The position numbers and the translations under genes were made by a program. From assembly GCA_965232895.1 (NCBI GenBank), contig OZ247430.1, positions 1 to 64,000 of the forward strand: DNA of 64,000 bases. The letters are read 5' to 3'. This document shows, in pieces, positions 17,337 through 25,964 of the stretch; position 1 is the first letter of the stretch, and the number at the start of each line of letters is the position of its first letter. A model generated the notes under the pieces. The model saw nothing but the letters and a program-made list of their open reading frames with translations. It did no database searches and was not told the origin of the DNA. The DNA is from Bin87 sp965232895 (GTDB lineage Bacteria; Chloroflexota; Dehalococcoidia; Lucifugimonadales; UBA3495).

Positions 17337-17708
17337 ATGACCGCGCAGTATGAACCGAGCCGCGAAGAAGATGCCCTGTGGCAGGCCGCCACCGGCTTGG
17401 AATTGATCGTCGCGGACCTGTGCCGCCGACTGCAGCCGTTCCCGTCATTCCTCGGAATGACGACGATACAGGCGATTGAGCTCGATCCGATGCCGGCGCC
17501 CGTGCGCGACCTGGGATGCGTGGTCCTGACGCCCGACGGCGTGATCGCTGAACTGGACGTAACCGCGATCCCGGGCGTCGTCGGCGTGCTGGAAGTCGAC
17601 CAGGTCGAGGAGTTCAGGCCTTTGGAGTTGCCCGCGCCGGCGCGCCTGATCTACCTGACCGAGGCGGTACGTGTCCTGGCGGCGGAAATTGCCGGGCGAA
17701 ACGGCTAG
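17337..17708 (+). CDS. Hypothetical protein
   Basis: Protein of 123 residues without a recognised family. It is acidic, with no signal peptide or membrane helix; the central part (PVRDLGCVVLTPDGVIAEL) looks like a beta-hairpin pattern. The coding frame is clean, and its TAG overlaps the stop codon of moaC on the opposite strand within a shared CTAG, which supports both being real ends. Function unknown. Confidence 0.55.
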   Translation: MTAQYEPSREEDALWQAATGLELIVADLCRRLQPFPSFLGMTTIQAIELDPMPAPVRDLGCVVLTPDGVIAELDVTAIPGVVGVLEVDQVEEFRPLELPAPARLIYLTEAVRVLAAEIAGRNG

Positions 17709-18214
17709 ACGCCGGTGAGATCGACGTCGCCGGACTGCCCGCCGGTCTTGCGCAGCAGGCGCACGCCGTCGATGCGAACCGCGCGGTCGACGGCCTTGCA
17801 CATGTCATAGACGGTGAGCGCGGCCACCGAGACCGCAGTGAGCGCCTCCATCTCAACACCTGTTTTGCCTGAGGTGGTGGCCGTGGTCGTGATGCGCACC
17901 CGGCTTTCGTCTTCCTCCAGCTCCAGCTCCACATCCACCTTGTTCAGCGGCAGGGGATGACACAAGGGTATGAGCTCAGAGGTTTTCTTCGCGCCCATGA
18001 TGCCGGCCAATTGGGCGATGGTGAGAACGTCGCCCTTTTTCATCAGGCCGTCCCGGATCAGGGCGAGCGTGGCCGGTTCCATGACTACGTACCCGCAGGC
18101 CTGGGCCATGCGATCCGTGACGGGCTTCCAACCGACGTCCACCATCCGGGCGCTGCCGTCCTCGGCCAGGTGGGTGAGTTGGTCGGCGGGCCTGCTGGCG
18201 TTCTCCGTGGTCAT
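17705..18214 (-). CDS. moaC: Cyclic pyranopterin monophosphate synthase MoaC
   Basis: Second step of molybdenum cofactor synthesis, converting the MoaA product to cyclic pyranopterin monophosphate. About 169 residues, the normal length. Conserved motifs: KKGDVLTIAQLAGIMGAKKT, LIPLCHPLPL, GVEMEALTAVSVAALTVYDM and its following CK. The ATG at 18214 is preferred because GAGGA precedes it; the TTG at 18235 inside the end of moaA is less likely. It follows moaA directly and overlaps its end region, so the two form an operon. Confidence 0.95.
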   Translation of the reverse strand: MTTENASRPADQLTHLAEDGSARMVDVGWKPVTDRMAQACGYVVMEPATLALIRDGLMKKGDVLTIAQLAGIMGAKKTSELIPLCHPLPLNKVDVELELEEDESRVRITTTATTSGKTGVEMEALTAVSVAALTVYDMCKAVDRAVRIDGVRLLRKTGGQSGDVDLTGV

Positions 18215-18224
18215 GGGGTCCTCG

Positions 18225-19241
18225 TTATCCGCCAATGTGGTACATCTCGACCTTGGTGCGCGCCGCGGCTTCGGCAGTGGTCAGTTCGGTGCGTTCTTCA
18301 GAATAACGGTCGCGACGCACCTTCCAGGCCCCGGCGATGATGCCGGCTAACTCGTCCTCAGAGGCGCCCTGACGCATGGGCCCGCGCAGATCGACCCCAT
18401 CGGTGGCGAAGAGGCAGGTGTACAACTTGCCGTCGGTGGACAGGCGGGCGCGGGTACAGCTGGCGCAGAACGGCTGCGTCACCGAGGCAATTACGCCGAT
18501 TTCGCCGGAGCCGTCGCGGTAACGCCAGCGGTTGGCCACCTCACCAACGTAGTTGGGTTCGGCTTGCTGTAGTGGCAACTCCGCGTCAATCATGGCCACT
18601 ATCTCGGCGGCGGAGACAACCTCGTCGAGTTTCCAACCGTTGCGGTTTCCGACATCCATGTACTCAATGAAACGGACGATGTGCCCCGTGCCCTTGAAGT
18701 GCCGAGCCAGGTCGACGATGGTGTGGTCATTCACCCCTTTCTGGACCACAGCGTTGATCTTTACGGGATTTAATCCGGCCTCCGACGCCCGGCCGATACC
18801 GTCCAGGACCCGGCGAGTGCCAAAGCCTCGTCCGTTCATACGCTTGAATACCTCGTCGTCCAGGGAGTCGAGGCTGACTGTGATGCGGTCCAGACCGGCC
18901 TCGGCCAGTTGCGTCGCCTGCTGGGCGAGGAGGTAGCCATTTGTGGTCAAGGTGATGTCGTCGGCCCCGGGGATGGCGGCCAACTGAGCGAGCAGCTTGG
19001 ATAGATCAACGCGCAGCAGTGGCTCGCCCCCGGTGATCCGCAACTTGTTCACGCCGGCGCCAACAAACAGCGCCGCCAGGCGCGATATCTCCTCGAAGGT
19101 GAGGATTTCATCCTTGGGGAGAAACTCGTAGGCCTCGCCGAAAATCTCGGCCGGCATGCAATACGGACACCGGAAGTTACACCGGTCCGTGACCGATATC
19201 CGAAGGTCTCTGAGTGGGCGGCCGAAGAGATCGGTGATCAT
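18225..19241 (-). CDS. moaA: GTP 3',8-cyclase MoaA
   Basis: Radical SAM enzyme that starts molybdenum cofactor synthesis from GTP. 338 residues. The N-terminal cluster motif is C21-x3-C25-x2-C28 (DRCNFRCPYC). SAM-binding ITGGEPLL is followed by TTNGYLL. The second 4Fe-4S site is FCASCTRARLSTDGKLYTCL, and the protein ends in Gly-Gly as required for activity in the family. It lies between rdgB (upstream) and moaC (downstream) on the same strand. Confidence 0.96.
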   Translation of the reverse strand: MITDLFGRPLRDLRISVTDRCNFRCPYCMPAEIFGEAYEFLPKDEILTFEEISRLAALFVGAGVNKLRITGGEPLLRVDLSKLLAQLAAIPGADDITLTTNGYLLAQQATQLAEAGLDRITVSLDSLDDEVFKRMNGRGFGTRRVLDGIGRASEAGLNPVKINAVVQKGVNDHTIVDLARHFKGTGHIVRFIEYMDVGNRNGWKLDEVVSAAEIVAMIDAELPLQQAEPNYVGEVANRWRYRDGSGEIGVIASVTQPFCASCTRARLSTDGKLYTCLFATDGVDLRGPMRQGASEDELAGIIAGAWKVRRDRYSEERTELTTAEAAARTKVEMYHIGG

Positions 19242-19259
19242 GCTGCTGGCAACGGTTAC

Positions 19260-19871
19260 CTATTGGTCCAACAACGCCTGAAGCATTGTGCGCGCTTTCC
19301 GGGCTGCGTCGGCGCGATGGCTGATGCGGTTTTTGATTTCCAGGGGCGCCTCCGCGATGGTTTGCCCCAGGGAAGGCAGGTAGAACACCGGGTCGTAGCC
19401 GAAACCATGCTCACCTTCCGGTTCAAATTGTATCATTCCGGCGACGGAGCCGACGACCGTGCCGATAACCGCGCCGCCAGGAGTGGCGATGGCGGTGACA
19501 CAGCGGAACCGGGCGATGCGCCGATCCCAGGGCACGCCATCCAGATTCTCCAGCAACAGGGCGACCCGGTCGGTATCGGACTGGCAGGCGTCGCCACCGT
19601 AGCGCGCGGAATACACGCCGGGCTCACCTCCCAGCGCATGGACCTCCAGCCCGGAATCGTCCGAAATCGTAGGCAGGTTGGACAGGCGGGCGTACTCGCT
19701 GGCCTTAAGGCGAGCGTTGGCCAGGAACGTGTCGCCGGTCTCGTCGACGTCCCCGGAAACCCCGGCATCGTCCAGCGAGATCAGTTCGACTGGCCAGTCG
19801 GCGAGCAACTCGCGGTACTCGCGCATCTTGCCCGGATTGCGGGTGGCAACGACCAGGACGGTAGACGACAT
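19260..19871 (-). CDS. rdgB: XTP/dITP pyrophosphatase (RdgB/HAM1 family)
   Basis: House-cleaning enzyme that hydrolyses noncanonical purine nucleoside triphosphates. 203 residues. Motifs: ATRNPGK at 9-15 (phosphate binding), TISDDSGLEVHALGGEPGVY, SARYGG, and the C-terminal GFGYDPVFYLP followed by KNRISHRADA. ATG at 19871 with AAGGTG upstream. It lies 2 bases from the end of the CaiB/BaiF gene and 18 before moaA, so the minus-strand genes 21112-17705 probably form one transcript. Confidence 0.94.
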   Translation of the reverse strand: MSSTVLVVATRNPGKMREYRELLADWPVELISLDDAGVSGDVDETGDTFLANARLKASEYARLSNLPTISDDSGLEVHALGGEPGVYSARYGGDACQSDTDRVALLLENLDGVPWDRRIARFRCVTAIATPGGAVIGTVVGSVAGMIQFEPEGEHGFGYDPVFYLPSLGQTIAEAPLEIKNRISHRADAARKARTMLQALLDQ

Positions 19872-19873
19872 AA

Positions 19874-21112
19874 CTAGACAACACCTTCAGCAGCAAGCGC
19901 CTGGAGATCCGAGTCCGCAATGCCCAGCCATTCCCCGTAAACCGCGGAGTTGTGCTCGCCTACGGTGGGACCCATGTGACGCAACTCGCCCGGTGTCTCG
20001 CTGAATTTCGGCACCAGGCCGAGCATCCGGGTTTGTCCCAACTCCGGGTCCTCAATGTCGACGATGTCATCGCGCTCCTGGAAGTGCGGGTCGGCAACGA
20101 TGTCGGCGCTGTTGTAAACCGGGCCCACGACGCCACCGGCCGGGATCAGCTCGTCCATGATGGCGTTGGTGTCGCGGGAACCCAGCCATTCCTGGAGCAC
20201 GACGTTCAGCGAATCCTTGGACTCGAGGCGCGCGGCGTTGTTGGCAAATCGCGGGTCGGAAAGCAGCTCGTCCAGCCCCATGGCCCGCGCCAGGCCCTCC
20301 CAGGTGTTCTGCGAGGTGGCGGACAGGCCAAGCCAGCGTTCGTCCCCGGTTCGGTAGAGGCTGCGCGGGGCTGCATCTGGAAAGTCGTTGCCGACGCGTT
20401 CCCGGATTTCCCCCAACCGATCGTAGATGGTGAGGTGCGGAATGCAGAGGCGGAAAAGCGGCTCGAAGAGGCTGAGGTCAACCACCTGCCCGGTTCCCTT
20501 GCCACCATCCCTCGCATCAGCGTCCCTCCGATAGATGGCCATCATGCCGGCCATGGCGCCGAAAACTCCGGCGATCTCATCCGCCAGCGGGATTGGCGGC
20601 AGGTTGGGCGGAGTTTCGGGAAAGCCGGTCATGCCGATGTAACCGCTCATGCACTCGGCGATGGTGCCGAAACCGGGGCGATCCCGGTACGGCCCGGTCT
20701 GTCCAAACCCCGAAAAACGCAGGATCACCAGCCCAGGGTTGACGTCGCCGGCGTGGAGGTCCGATGGACCGAGGTTCCAGCGCTCCAGGGTTCCGGGCCG
20801 GAACCCTTCAATCAAGACATCCGCTTGCGCAGCCAACTGTTTGAGAAGAACCTGGCCGCGCGGGTCGGCCATGTTCAGCGTGATGGACTGCTTGTTTCGG
20901 GAGTGGACCTTCCACCACAGCGACACGCCATTGTAGAAAGGGCCCCAATTGCGCAGAGGGTCGCCGGAGCCGGGCCGTTCAACTTTAATCACCTCGGCCC
21001 CGAAATCGGCCATGAGCGAGGAAGCGGTGCCGCCGGCCACGATGATGGACAGATCCAGTACGCGAAGCCCGGCCAGAGGTCCTGCTGCTGATTTTGATTC
21101 TGAAGCGGTCAA
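19874..21112 (-). CDS. CaiB/BaiF family CoA-transferase
   Basis: Class III CoA-transferase of 412 residues moving CoA between carboxylic acids. The N terminus GPLAGLRVLDLSIIVAGG, FGAEVIKVERPGSGDPLRNW and KSITLNM-type region (KQSITLNMADPRG) are characteristic. The catalytic Asp is in PLADEIAG near residue 178. No ATG is suitable; translation would begin at TTG 21112, preceded by AGGA, because the upstream ATG frame closes at once. The specific acid pair (formyl, carnitine, succinyl or other) cannot be told. Confidence 0.88.
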   Translation of the reverse strand: MTASESKSAAGPLAGLRVLDLSIIVAGGTASSLMADFGAEVIKVERPGSGDPLRNWGPFYNGVSLWWKVHSRNKQSITLNMADPRGQVLLKQLAAQADVLIEGFRPGTLERWNLGPSDLHAGDVNPGLVILRFSGFGQTGPYRDRPGFGTIAECMSGYIGMTGFPETPPNLPPIPLADEIAGVFGAMAGMMAIYRRDADARDGGKGTGQVVDLSLFEPLFRLCIPHLTIYDRLGEIRERVGNDFPDAAPRSLYRTGDERWLGLSATSQNTWEGLARAMGLDELLSDPRFANNAARLESKDSLNVVLQEWLGSRDTNAIMDELIPAGGVVGPVYNSADIVADPHFQERDDIVDIEDPELGQTRMLGLVPKFSETPGELRHMGPTVGEHNSAVYGEWLGIADSDLQALAAEGVV

Positions 21113-21178
21113 AAGCCCATTCCTGTCAGGTCGATGCGGTGAGCGTCAGTGGCGTTGCGGAAAGCGTGTCCGCTGCGG

Positions 21179-22047
21179 TCAGTCGCCGAACCAATCAATT
21201 ATTGCATTCAGCACGTCGTTGGGATATTCCATGGGCAGGAAGTGGCTGCCCTTGCCCATGGGTTTAACCACGGAGCCGGGCACCAACTCGCTGAACCGTC
21301 GGACTCCAGGATCACCGATGCGCTGGGAACCGGGGTAGTCGGCGAGCAGGAGCAGCCAATCTCCGGGCAGCCCCTTGAGGAATTGCTCTACCTGGAGATC
21401 GTCGCGCATGCCGTAGAACGTGGCCTCGGTTTCCGGGAGGCATTTCAGCTCGGCGCGACCGTCGGGCAGCAACCTGGTTCCTCCCTCGATGAATTGACGG
21501 TAGGGTTCGTCCTCCCAATCTATGAACGCGGCGCGGGTGCGGTAGGCATCGAACATTGCCTCGCGGGACTCCCACACCGCACGTTTCATCCGCGTCCGCT
21601 TGGCGCGCCGGGCCAGATCCTGGCTGGGCGCCGACGGTGCGTCGTTGCTGATCCGGGTCTCCACCAACACCACGCGGTCGAATTTGCCGGGTAAGAGCTT
21701 CGACGCGATGATCGCGGCCAGGCCACCGGATGAATGACCGATTACCCGAGGGGAATCGAGGTCCATGGCCTCGACGATGGCGGCCAGGTCTTCTCCCGCG
21801 TATTCGAACTTGTAGCCCTTGTCGGATTTGTCGGTGTCGCCATGTCCTCGCTGGTCAAAAGCCAAAACCCGGTAGTTTTCGGCCAAACGGCGCGCGACCG
21901 GCTTCCACGGCCAGGCGCACAGTCCGGTGGCGTGGAGCATCAACAGAGGGGGATTCGACGGGTCTCCCCATTCCAGGTAATGGTGCCGGATCCATTGGCG
22001 GCAACGTATTGGCTGGTCCAGTTTGAGGGGATGAGAGTAGAGGACAT
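21179..22047 (-). pseudogene. Alpha/beta hydrolase gene with a one-base frameshift near the 5' end
   Basis: The main frame (21943 downward, open further upstream without a start) has HATG (oxyanion hole), GHSSGG nucleophile elbow and the late His in GKGSHFLP. The natural N terminus lies in another frame: ATG 22047 gives MSSTLIPSNWTSQYVAAN, and the sequence continues as IRHHYLEWGDPSNPPLL only after a shift. Adding one A to GGATCC at 21992/21991 (making GGAATCC) joins them into a normal 289-residue hydrolase. Either a recent inactivation or an assembly error; an internal ATG at 21943 would lose the first strand. Confidence 0.78.
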
Positions 22048-22091
22048 CGGTGCGCTGCTCTGATTTTCGGGTTATGGTGATGTTGAGCCGA

Positions 22092-22119
22092 TTGTCGCAA
22101 GCAGACAGTTTGCTACAAT
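22092..22119 (+). promoter_or_regulatory. Putative extended -10 promoter of the GrpE-like/Hsp70 operon
   Basis: TTGTCG (22092-22097), a 16-base spacer, and TACAAT (22114-22119) preceded by TG at the extended -10 position. It lies 34 bases before the ATG of the GrpE-like gene. Assigned by eye. Confidence 0.45.
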
Positions 22120-22152
22120 GGCGAGACAGCGAAACGCCGGGGAAGTTTAAGC

Positions 22153-23859
22153 ATGACCACTGGAACTTTGCAATCGGACAGCGTTATGGAAGCTACGAAT
22201 GGCGACGGGTCGGGCTTTGATCCGGCTTGGGCTAACGACGCACCGCTAAAGCTGGTAGCGTGGGCATTGGCATCTCTGCCGGACACTACCGGAAGGAAGA
22301 AGGACATACTTGACGTATTGGCAACGCGGATGGAGTTCAGCCCCAGCCTTGATAACTGGTGGAAGCGGGTGAGACCCATGCTGAACAAATCCGATCATTT
22401 CGAGGAGCGGAAAGCGAATCAATTCACCGTGCTCCATGAAGTTGAGGGCATACCGCCCGAACCGCTTCCTCCCACTCCTCGGAAAGTCAGGACGCCCAGA
22501 GCAAAATCGCCCTCCAAATTCCAAGCGCAGTGGCTGAATTGGTTAGGTGGCGAGACAACGACACCCCCCAACCCTGCGCCTACCAAAGCCGCATTCCAAG
22601 CCCTCGACCATTTCCCCGTCGCACTCGTCCCGCAGTCGATAGAGCGCGCGTCGCAGACGACCCTGGAGCTTTTGGCGTCCGAAAAGCGCTCAAAGCAACA
22701 TGCGGCAAGATGGGCGGAGTTGTTGAGCCGTCTATCTTCACGGTGGCGCGACCGCCCGGAATCTTATGCCGATGTTGGCAATCTAGCACAGCCTGTCGGT
22801 GAGATTATGGGGCGCCTGGTTGAAGTCGCCAATTTCCCCGATGGTTCTGGGCGGTGGCTACGTCAAGCCGGTGGCCTCCCCGACGAGCCTCCCGAAGCGT
22901 GGCGTGCTGGGTTTGCTGCGGGCTTGTGGCAGGCTTTTGCCAACTCTTCACCCGGAGCCAGACACTGCTTCCAATCATGCTTCGGCCGGTCAGACCAAGA
23001 CAAGCCGGCCATAGCTGAGGAACTGCTTTTGGCTGCATTTGCCAATGGCAATTCGGCCATCGACTACGCCGGGTTGGACAGTCTGCTGGAAACCTTGCCA
23101 GCCGAGGCTAGGATCAAACTTATCCAGAACCTCCTTGTCCGATCGGCTACCGGGAAAGCGTCTATAGACCAGGTGCACGATTATGTCGGTAGTACGTATC
23201 ACATACCAGCATCTTCCCCAGGCCAAGAGTTGAAACTGTTGGTCCTAGCCGCCCTTCTGATAACTGACGGTCAAAGCTCCGTCGTCGACCGAGCCTCACG
23301 GCGAATCGGCGATTTACTGGCTGACCCTTCAGTGTGCGTTGATGACCCAACGTTGACTGGCTTGCTGTCTGATGGCCGTCAGCATATTGTCGACTTGCGC
23401 AAAGACCATACCAATGAATTGGAGGATAAGCGACAGTCCTACAATGGCAAGATGGCAGAACGACACCGCGAAGAAGAACGACTGACTGATACGGTGCAAA
23501 GCCTCCGCGCCGAAATTGCGGCCGGGCGTGAGGTAGCCCGGATGGATATACTCCAAGACATTCTCATGGTGATTACTGAAACACTGCAATCGCTGCGTGA
23601 CCCTCAAGGCAGCCCAGAACAGATGCTACGCCGAATTGAGGCGAACCTTACTCTTGCGCTACGAGCCGGCGGTGCCGAGGAGTTTGGCACAATTGATGAC
23701 ACCGTGCCTTATGACCCCATGCGTCACCAGGCAGAGCAGTATGTTCCCAGTGGTTCCCCGGTGCGGATCACTTTCCCCGGAGCAATCATACCCGGTAAAG
23801 TAGCCGGCGATCGCGTGTTGCTCAAAGCCAGCGTGGCTTGCCATGCGGAGGTCAACTGA
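22153..23859 (+). CDS. Large protein with GrpE-like C-terminal domain
   Basis: Protein of 568 residues. Residues about 30-95 contain a possible winged-helix-like segment (DNWWKRVRPMLNKSDHF). A basic Pro-rich linker follows near 100-145, then a long helical region to about 400. Residues about 415-465 are a predicted coiled coil, and the tail from about 465 resembles GrpE: helices ILQDILMVITETLQSL, then VPYDPMRHQ and GAIIPGKVAGDRVLLKASV, like the GrpE beta domain (VP-[FY]-D-P-x2-H). GrpE is the nucleotide exchange factor of DnaK and is normally near 200 residues. The stop overlaps the ATG of an Hsp70-like gene. I infer a dedicated exchange factor fused to a target-recognition part. Confidence 0.62.
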   Translation: MTTGTLQSDSVMEATNGDGSGFDPAWANDAPLKLVAWALASLPDTTGRKKDILDVLATRMEFSPSLDNWWKRVRPMLNKSDHFEERKANQFTVLHEVEGIPPEPLPPTPRKVRTPRAKSPSKFQAQWLNWLGGETTTPPNPAPTKAAFQALDHFPVALVPQSIERASQTTLELLASEKRSKQHAARWAELLSRLSSRWRDRPESYADVGNLAQPVGEIMGRLVEVANFPDGSGRWLRQAGGLPDEPPEAWRAGFAAGLWQAFANSSPGARHCFQSCFGRSDQDKPAIAEELLLAAFANGNSAIDYAGLDSLLETLPAEARIKLIQNLLVRSATGKASIDQVHDYVGSTYHIPASSPGQELKLLVLAALLITDGQSSVVDRASRRIGDLLADPSVCVDDPTLTGLLSDGRQHIVDLRKDHTNELEDKRQSYNGKMAERHREEERLTDTVQSLRAEIAAGREVARMDILQDILMVITETLQSLRDPQGSPEQMLRRIEANLTLALRAGGAEEFGTIDDTVPYDPMRHQAEQYVPSGSPVRITFPGAIIPGKVAGDRVLLKASVACHAEVN

Positions 23860-25499
23860 TGCAAGTAGTCGGTGTAGATTTCGGTACTACCAACGTGCGC
23901 ATCGCCACTTGGGATTCGGACGGAGTGCTAACGCCCCGGCCGTTGATGATTGGGCAGGGAGGCGAATCAACCATGCCGGCGGTTATTGCCTATCGGCGGG
24001 AAGCCGGAGAGGTCATCTCCATCGTAGGCGAAGCGGCCGACGATTTGACGAGCGACGATGATACCGTTGTGGTCCGCAACATCAAGCGTTGGGCTTTGGC
24101 CAGCGACGATTTCGTTCGTTGGCACCTGGACACCTCTCAAACTTGTCCACCCAAGTGGTGGAGCCCGGAGACACGATGCGTCAAAGCGTTCGGTGAAGAG
24201 TTCCCAGTCTGGCAAGTGATACAGCAGATTCTGGCCGAGGCATTCCGGCGCGCCGAGTTGCCAAGCGAGTTTAAATGGCGGGCCGGCTGTCCAGTGCAAG
24301 CAGATCTGGAATACCGCTCGGAGCTGGCGTCGATCCTGGCTGAGTTTGGCGGCGAAAATAAGGTTTCCGCGGTGATTGAGGAGCCGACACTTTTCTTGGC
24401 CCTAGCCAACCGACTGAAAGTGCTCCAGCCGGGTTCTTACCTAGTTTATGACTTAGGCGGCGGTTCATTCGACTGCACTCTGGCCGAGGTGGAAACTGAC
24501 AGGCAAATGACGGTGTACGCCTCCAGCGGCGATCCGCTGTTGGGAGGTTCGACCATCGACCAACTACTGGCGGACAGGCTGGAATACTACGGGCCGACGC
24601 GCCTGCTGCGTCTCGCCAAAGAGCAACTCGCTCCCTCCAATCCGGAGCAGGCCCTTGAAGACACACGAGTCACCTGGTCGGACTTGGAAGAGGTGCTGAA
24701 AGAATCGCAATTTATTGACCGGACACGGGCGGCGATGCGCGAAGCGTATATCAGCGCGAAGGTAATCTGGAAATGGGATGAGGAGTCGCCTACTCTTGGC
24801 AACAGCAGTATCCCTTCGTTGAGATTGGGGGAAATGGCCGCCGCTTTCGCCAAAGACCTGGACGGAATCATCCTGTTCGGAGGCCCCACCAAGTCGCCGG
24901 TCTTCCGCCAACGGTTGACGGAGATATTCGGAACGGAGAGGATAATCGTCGCCGAAAGCTTGATACCCGCCGATGTCCCCGACCCGGAATTGACCGGACT
25001 CAGTATGGGTGCTTGCTACGCTTTCTCCGAAAGTCGTACCCCTCTCTACGTGAGGCGATTGCCCGCGCGGATAACGCTGCGCAACACCCGAACTGGGAAC
25101 AGCGCGGCATATGAGCCTTACCAGCACTTCGTGCGCAACTTCAACCCGGCTCTGCCATTCGTGTCCAAGCGTCTGCCGCAAGCAAATCCCGGCTCAAGAT
25201 ATGAGCTGACCATCACTGATCCGGACGGCAAGGCTATACAGACCCGGCGCGTCGATTTTAGCAACTCCACCATCGCCCGATCCCCACGGCTAGTGATCGA
25301 TGTACTTGGCCGTATCGGTGTTGAAAATAATGGCTCCGTGTCGATAGAAATTGATGCCCCACCTTGGCAAACTCAGCAACAGCGCGAGGTTCTTCAGTCT
25401 GCTATCGCGAGGAGGGATCAGGCCGAGCAGTCCAAGCAGGAAAGAGCCAAGAAGATGTTCACGGATAACCTCTTTGGCTATGAATTGATGCGCGGCTGA
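23859..25499 (+). CDS. Divergent Hsp70-family protein
   Basis: Protein of 546 residues. The actin-like ATPase is intact: phosphate-1 GVDFGTTNVRIA near residue 5, phosphate-2 YDLGGGSFDC, and adenosine motif ILFGGPTKSPVF. The C-terminal 160 residues hold a short beta-rich region in place of a full substrate-binding domain and end in a Gln/Lys/Arg-rich helix; the usual lid and the EEVD-like or acidic tail are absent. It is not canonical DnaK (about 620-640 residues). The ATG at 23859 overlaps the TGA of the GrpE-like gene (TGATG), so the two are translationally coupled. No J-domain gene is adjacent. Confidence 0.78.
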   Translation: MQVVGVDFGTTNVRIATWDSDGVLTPRPLMIGQGGESTMPAVIAYRREAGEVISIVGEAADDLTSDDDTVVVRNIKRWALASDDFVRWHLDTSQTCPPKWWSPETRCVKAFGEEFPVWQVIQQILAEAFRRAELPSEFKWRAGCPVQADLEYRSELASILAEFGGENKVSAVIEEPTLFLALANRLKVLQPGSYLVYDLGGGSFDCTLAEVETDRQMTVYASSGDPLLGGSTIDQLLADRLEYYGPTRLLRLAKEQLAPSNPEQALEDTRVTWSDLEEVLKESQFIDRTRAAMREAYISAKVIWKWDEESPTLGNSSIPSLRLGEMAAAFAKDLDGIILFGGPTKSPVFRQRLTEIFGTERIIVAESLIPADVPDPELTGLSMGACYAFSESRTPLYVRRLPARITLRNTRTGNSAAYEPYQHFVRNFNPALPFVSKRLPQANPGSRYELTITDPDGKAIQTRRVDFSNSTIARSPRLVIDVLGRIGVENNGSVSIEIDAPPWQTQQQREVLQSAIARRDQAEQSKQERAKKMFTDNLFGYELMRG

Positions 25500-25512
25500 A
25501 CGGCCATTATGC

Positions 25513-25551
25513 TATAATGCCGCCGCCCAATTATCCAGACCATACGGTCTG
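25513..25551 (+). promoter_or_regulatory. Possible -10 box and palindrome upstream of nuoA
   Basis: TATAAT at 25513-25518 lacks a well-spaced -35. A perfect 6-bp inverted repeat CAGACC-ATAC-GGTCTG at 25536-25551 lies in the presumed leader of the nuo cluster and could be an operator or a small hairpin. Low certainty. Confidence 0.35.
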
Positions 25552-25572
25552 TGGAACCGAGAAGCCGCTCCG

Positions 25573-25959
25573 ATGCTCGAAGACTACTTTGGCCAGTATG
25601 GCTTGATCGCCATCTTCCTGGTCATCTCCATAGTTGTGCCGTGCAGCATGTTGCTGGCGTCGCATGGGCTGTCCCGCTTCGGCATCCGCCCGGATCGACC
25701 GAACGCGGTCAAGCACGACACCTACGAGTGCGGTGTGCAGACCATCGGCGGCACGTGGAACCGGTTCCAATTCCGGTACTACATGTTCGCCATCCTCTTC
25801 GTGATATTCGACGTTGAGGTGGTGTTCCTGTACCCGTGGGCCACCAAGTTCCTGACGCTGGAATTGTTTGCCCTGATTGAAATGGCGGTATTCGTCGGGA
25901 TCCTGCTGCTGGCCTGGGCGTATGCCTGGCGCAAGCGGGATCTGGAGTGGCAGGGCTGA
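25573..25959 (+). CDS. nuoA: NADH-quinone oxidoreductase subunit A
   Basis: Small membrane subunit of complex I, 128 residues with three predicted helices (about 9-30, 70-90, 97-118). The loop KHDTYECGVQTIGGTW carries the conserved Glu-Cys-Gly, followed by FRYYMFAILFVIFDVEVVFL. It opens an eleven-gene nuo cluster. Its end overlaps or adjoins the start region of nuoB, depending on which nuoB start is used. Confidence 0.96.
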   Translation: MLEDYFGQYGLIAIFLVISIVVPCSMLLASHGLSRFGIRPDRPNAVKHDTYECGVQTIGGTWNRFQFRYYMFAILFVIFDVEVVFLYPWATKFLTLELFALIEMAVFVGILLLAWAYAWRKRDLEWQG

Positions 25960-25964
25960 ACCGC

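Noticed and set aside
19241..19300. Molybdenum cofactor riboswitch before moaA
   Set aside because: Only 18 bases separate rdgB from moaA, leaving no room for a leader RNA.
23859..25499. Canonical dnaK
   Set aside because: Too short, the lid and normal tail are missing, and the partner is not an ordinary grpE.
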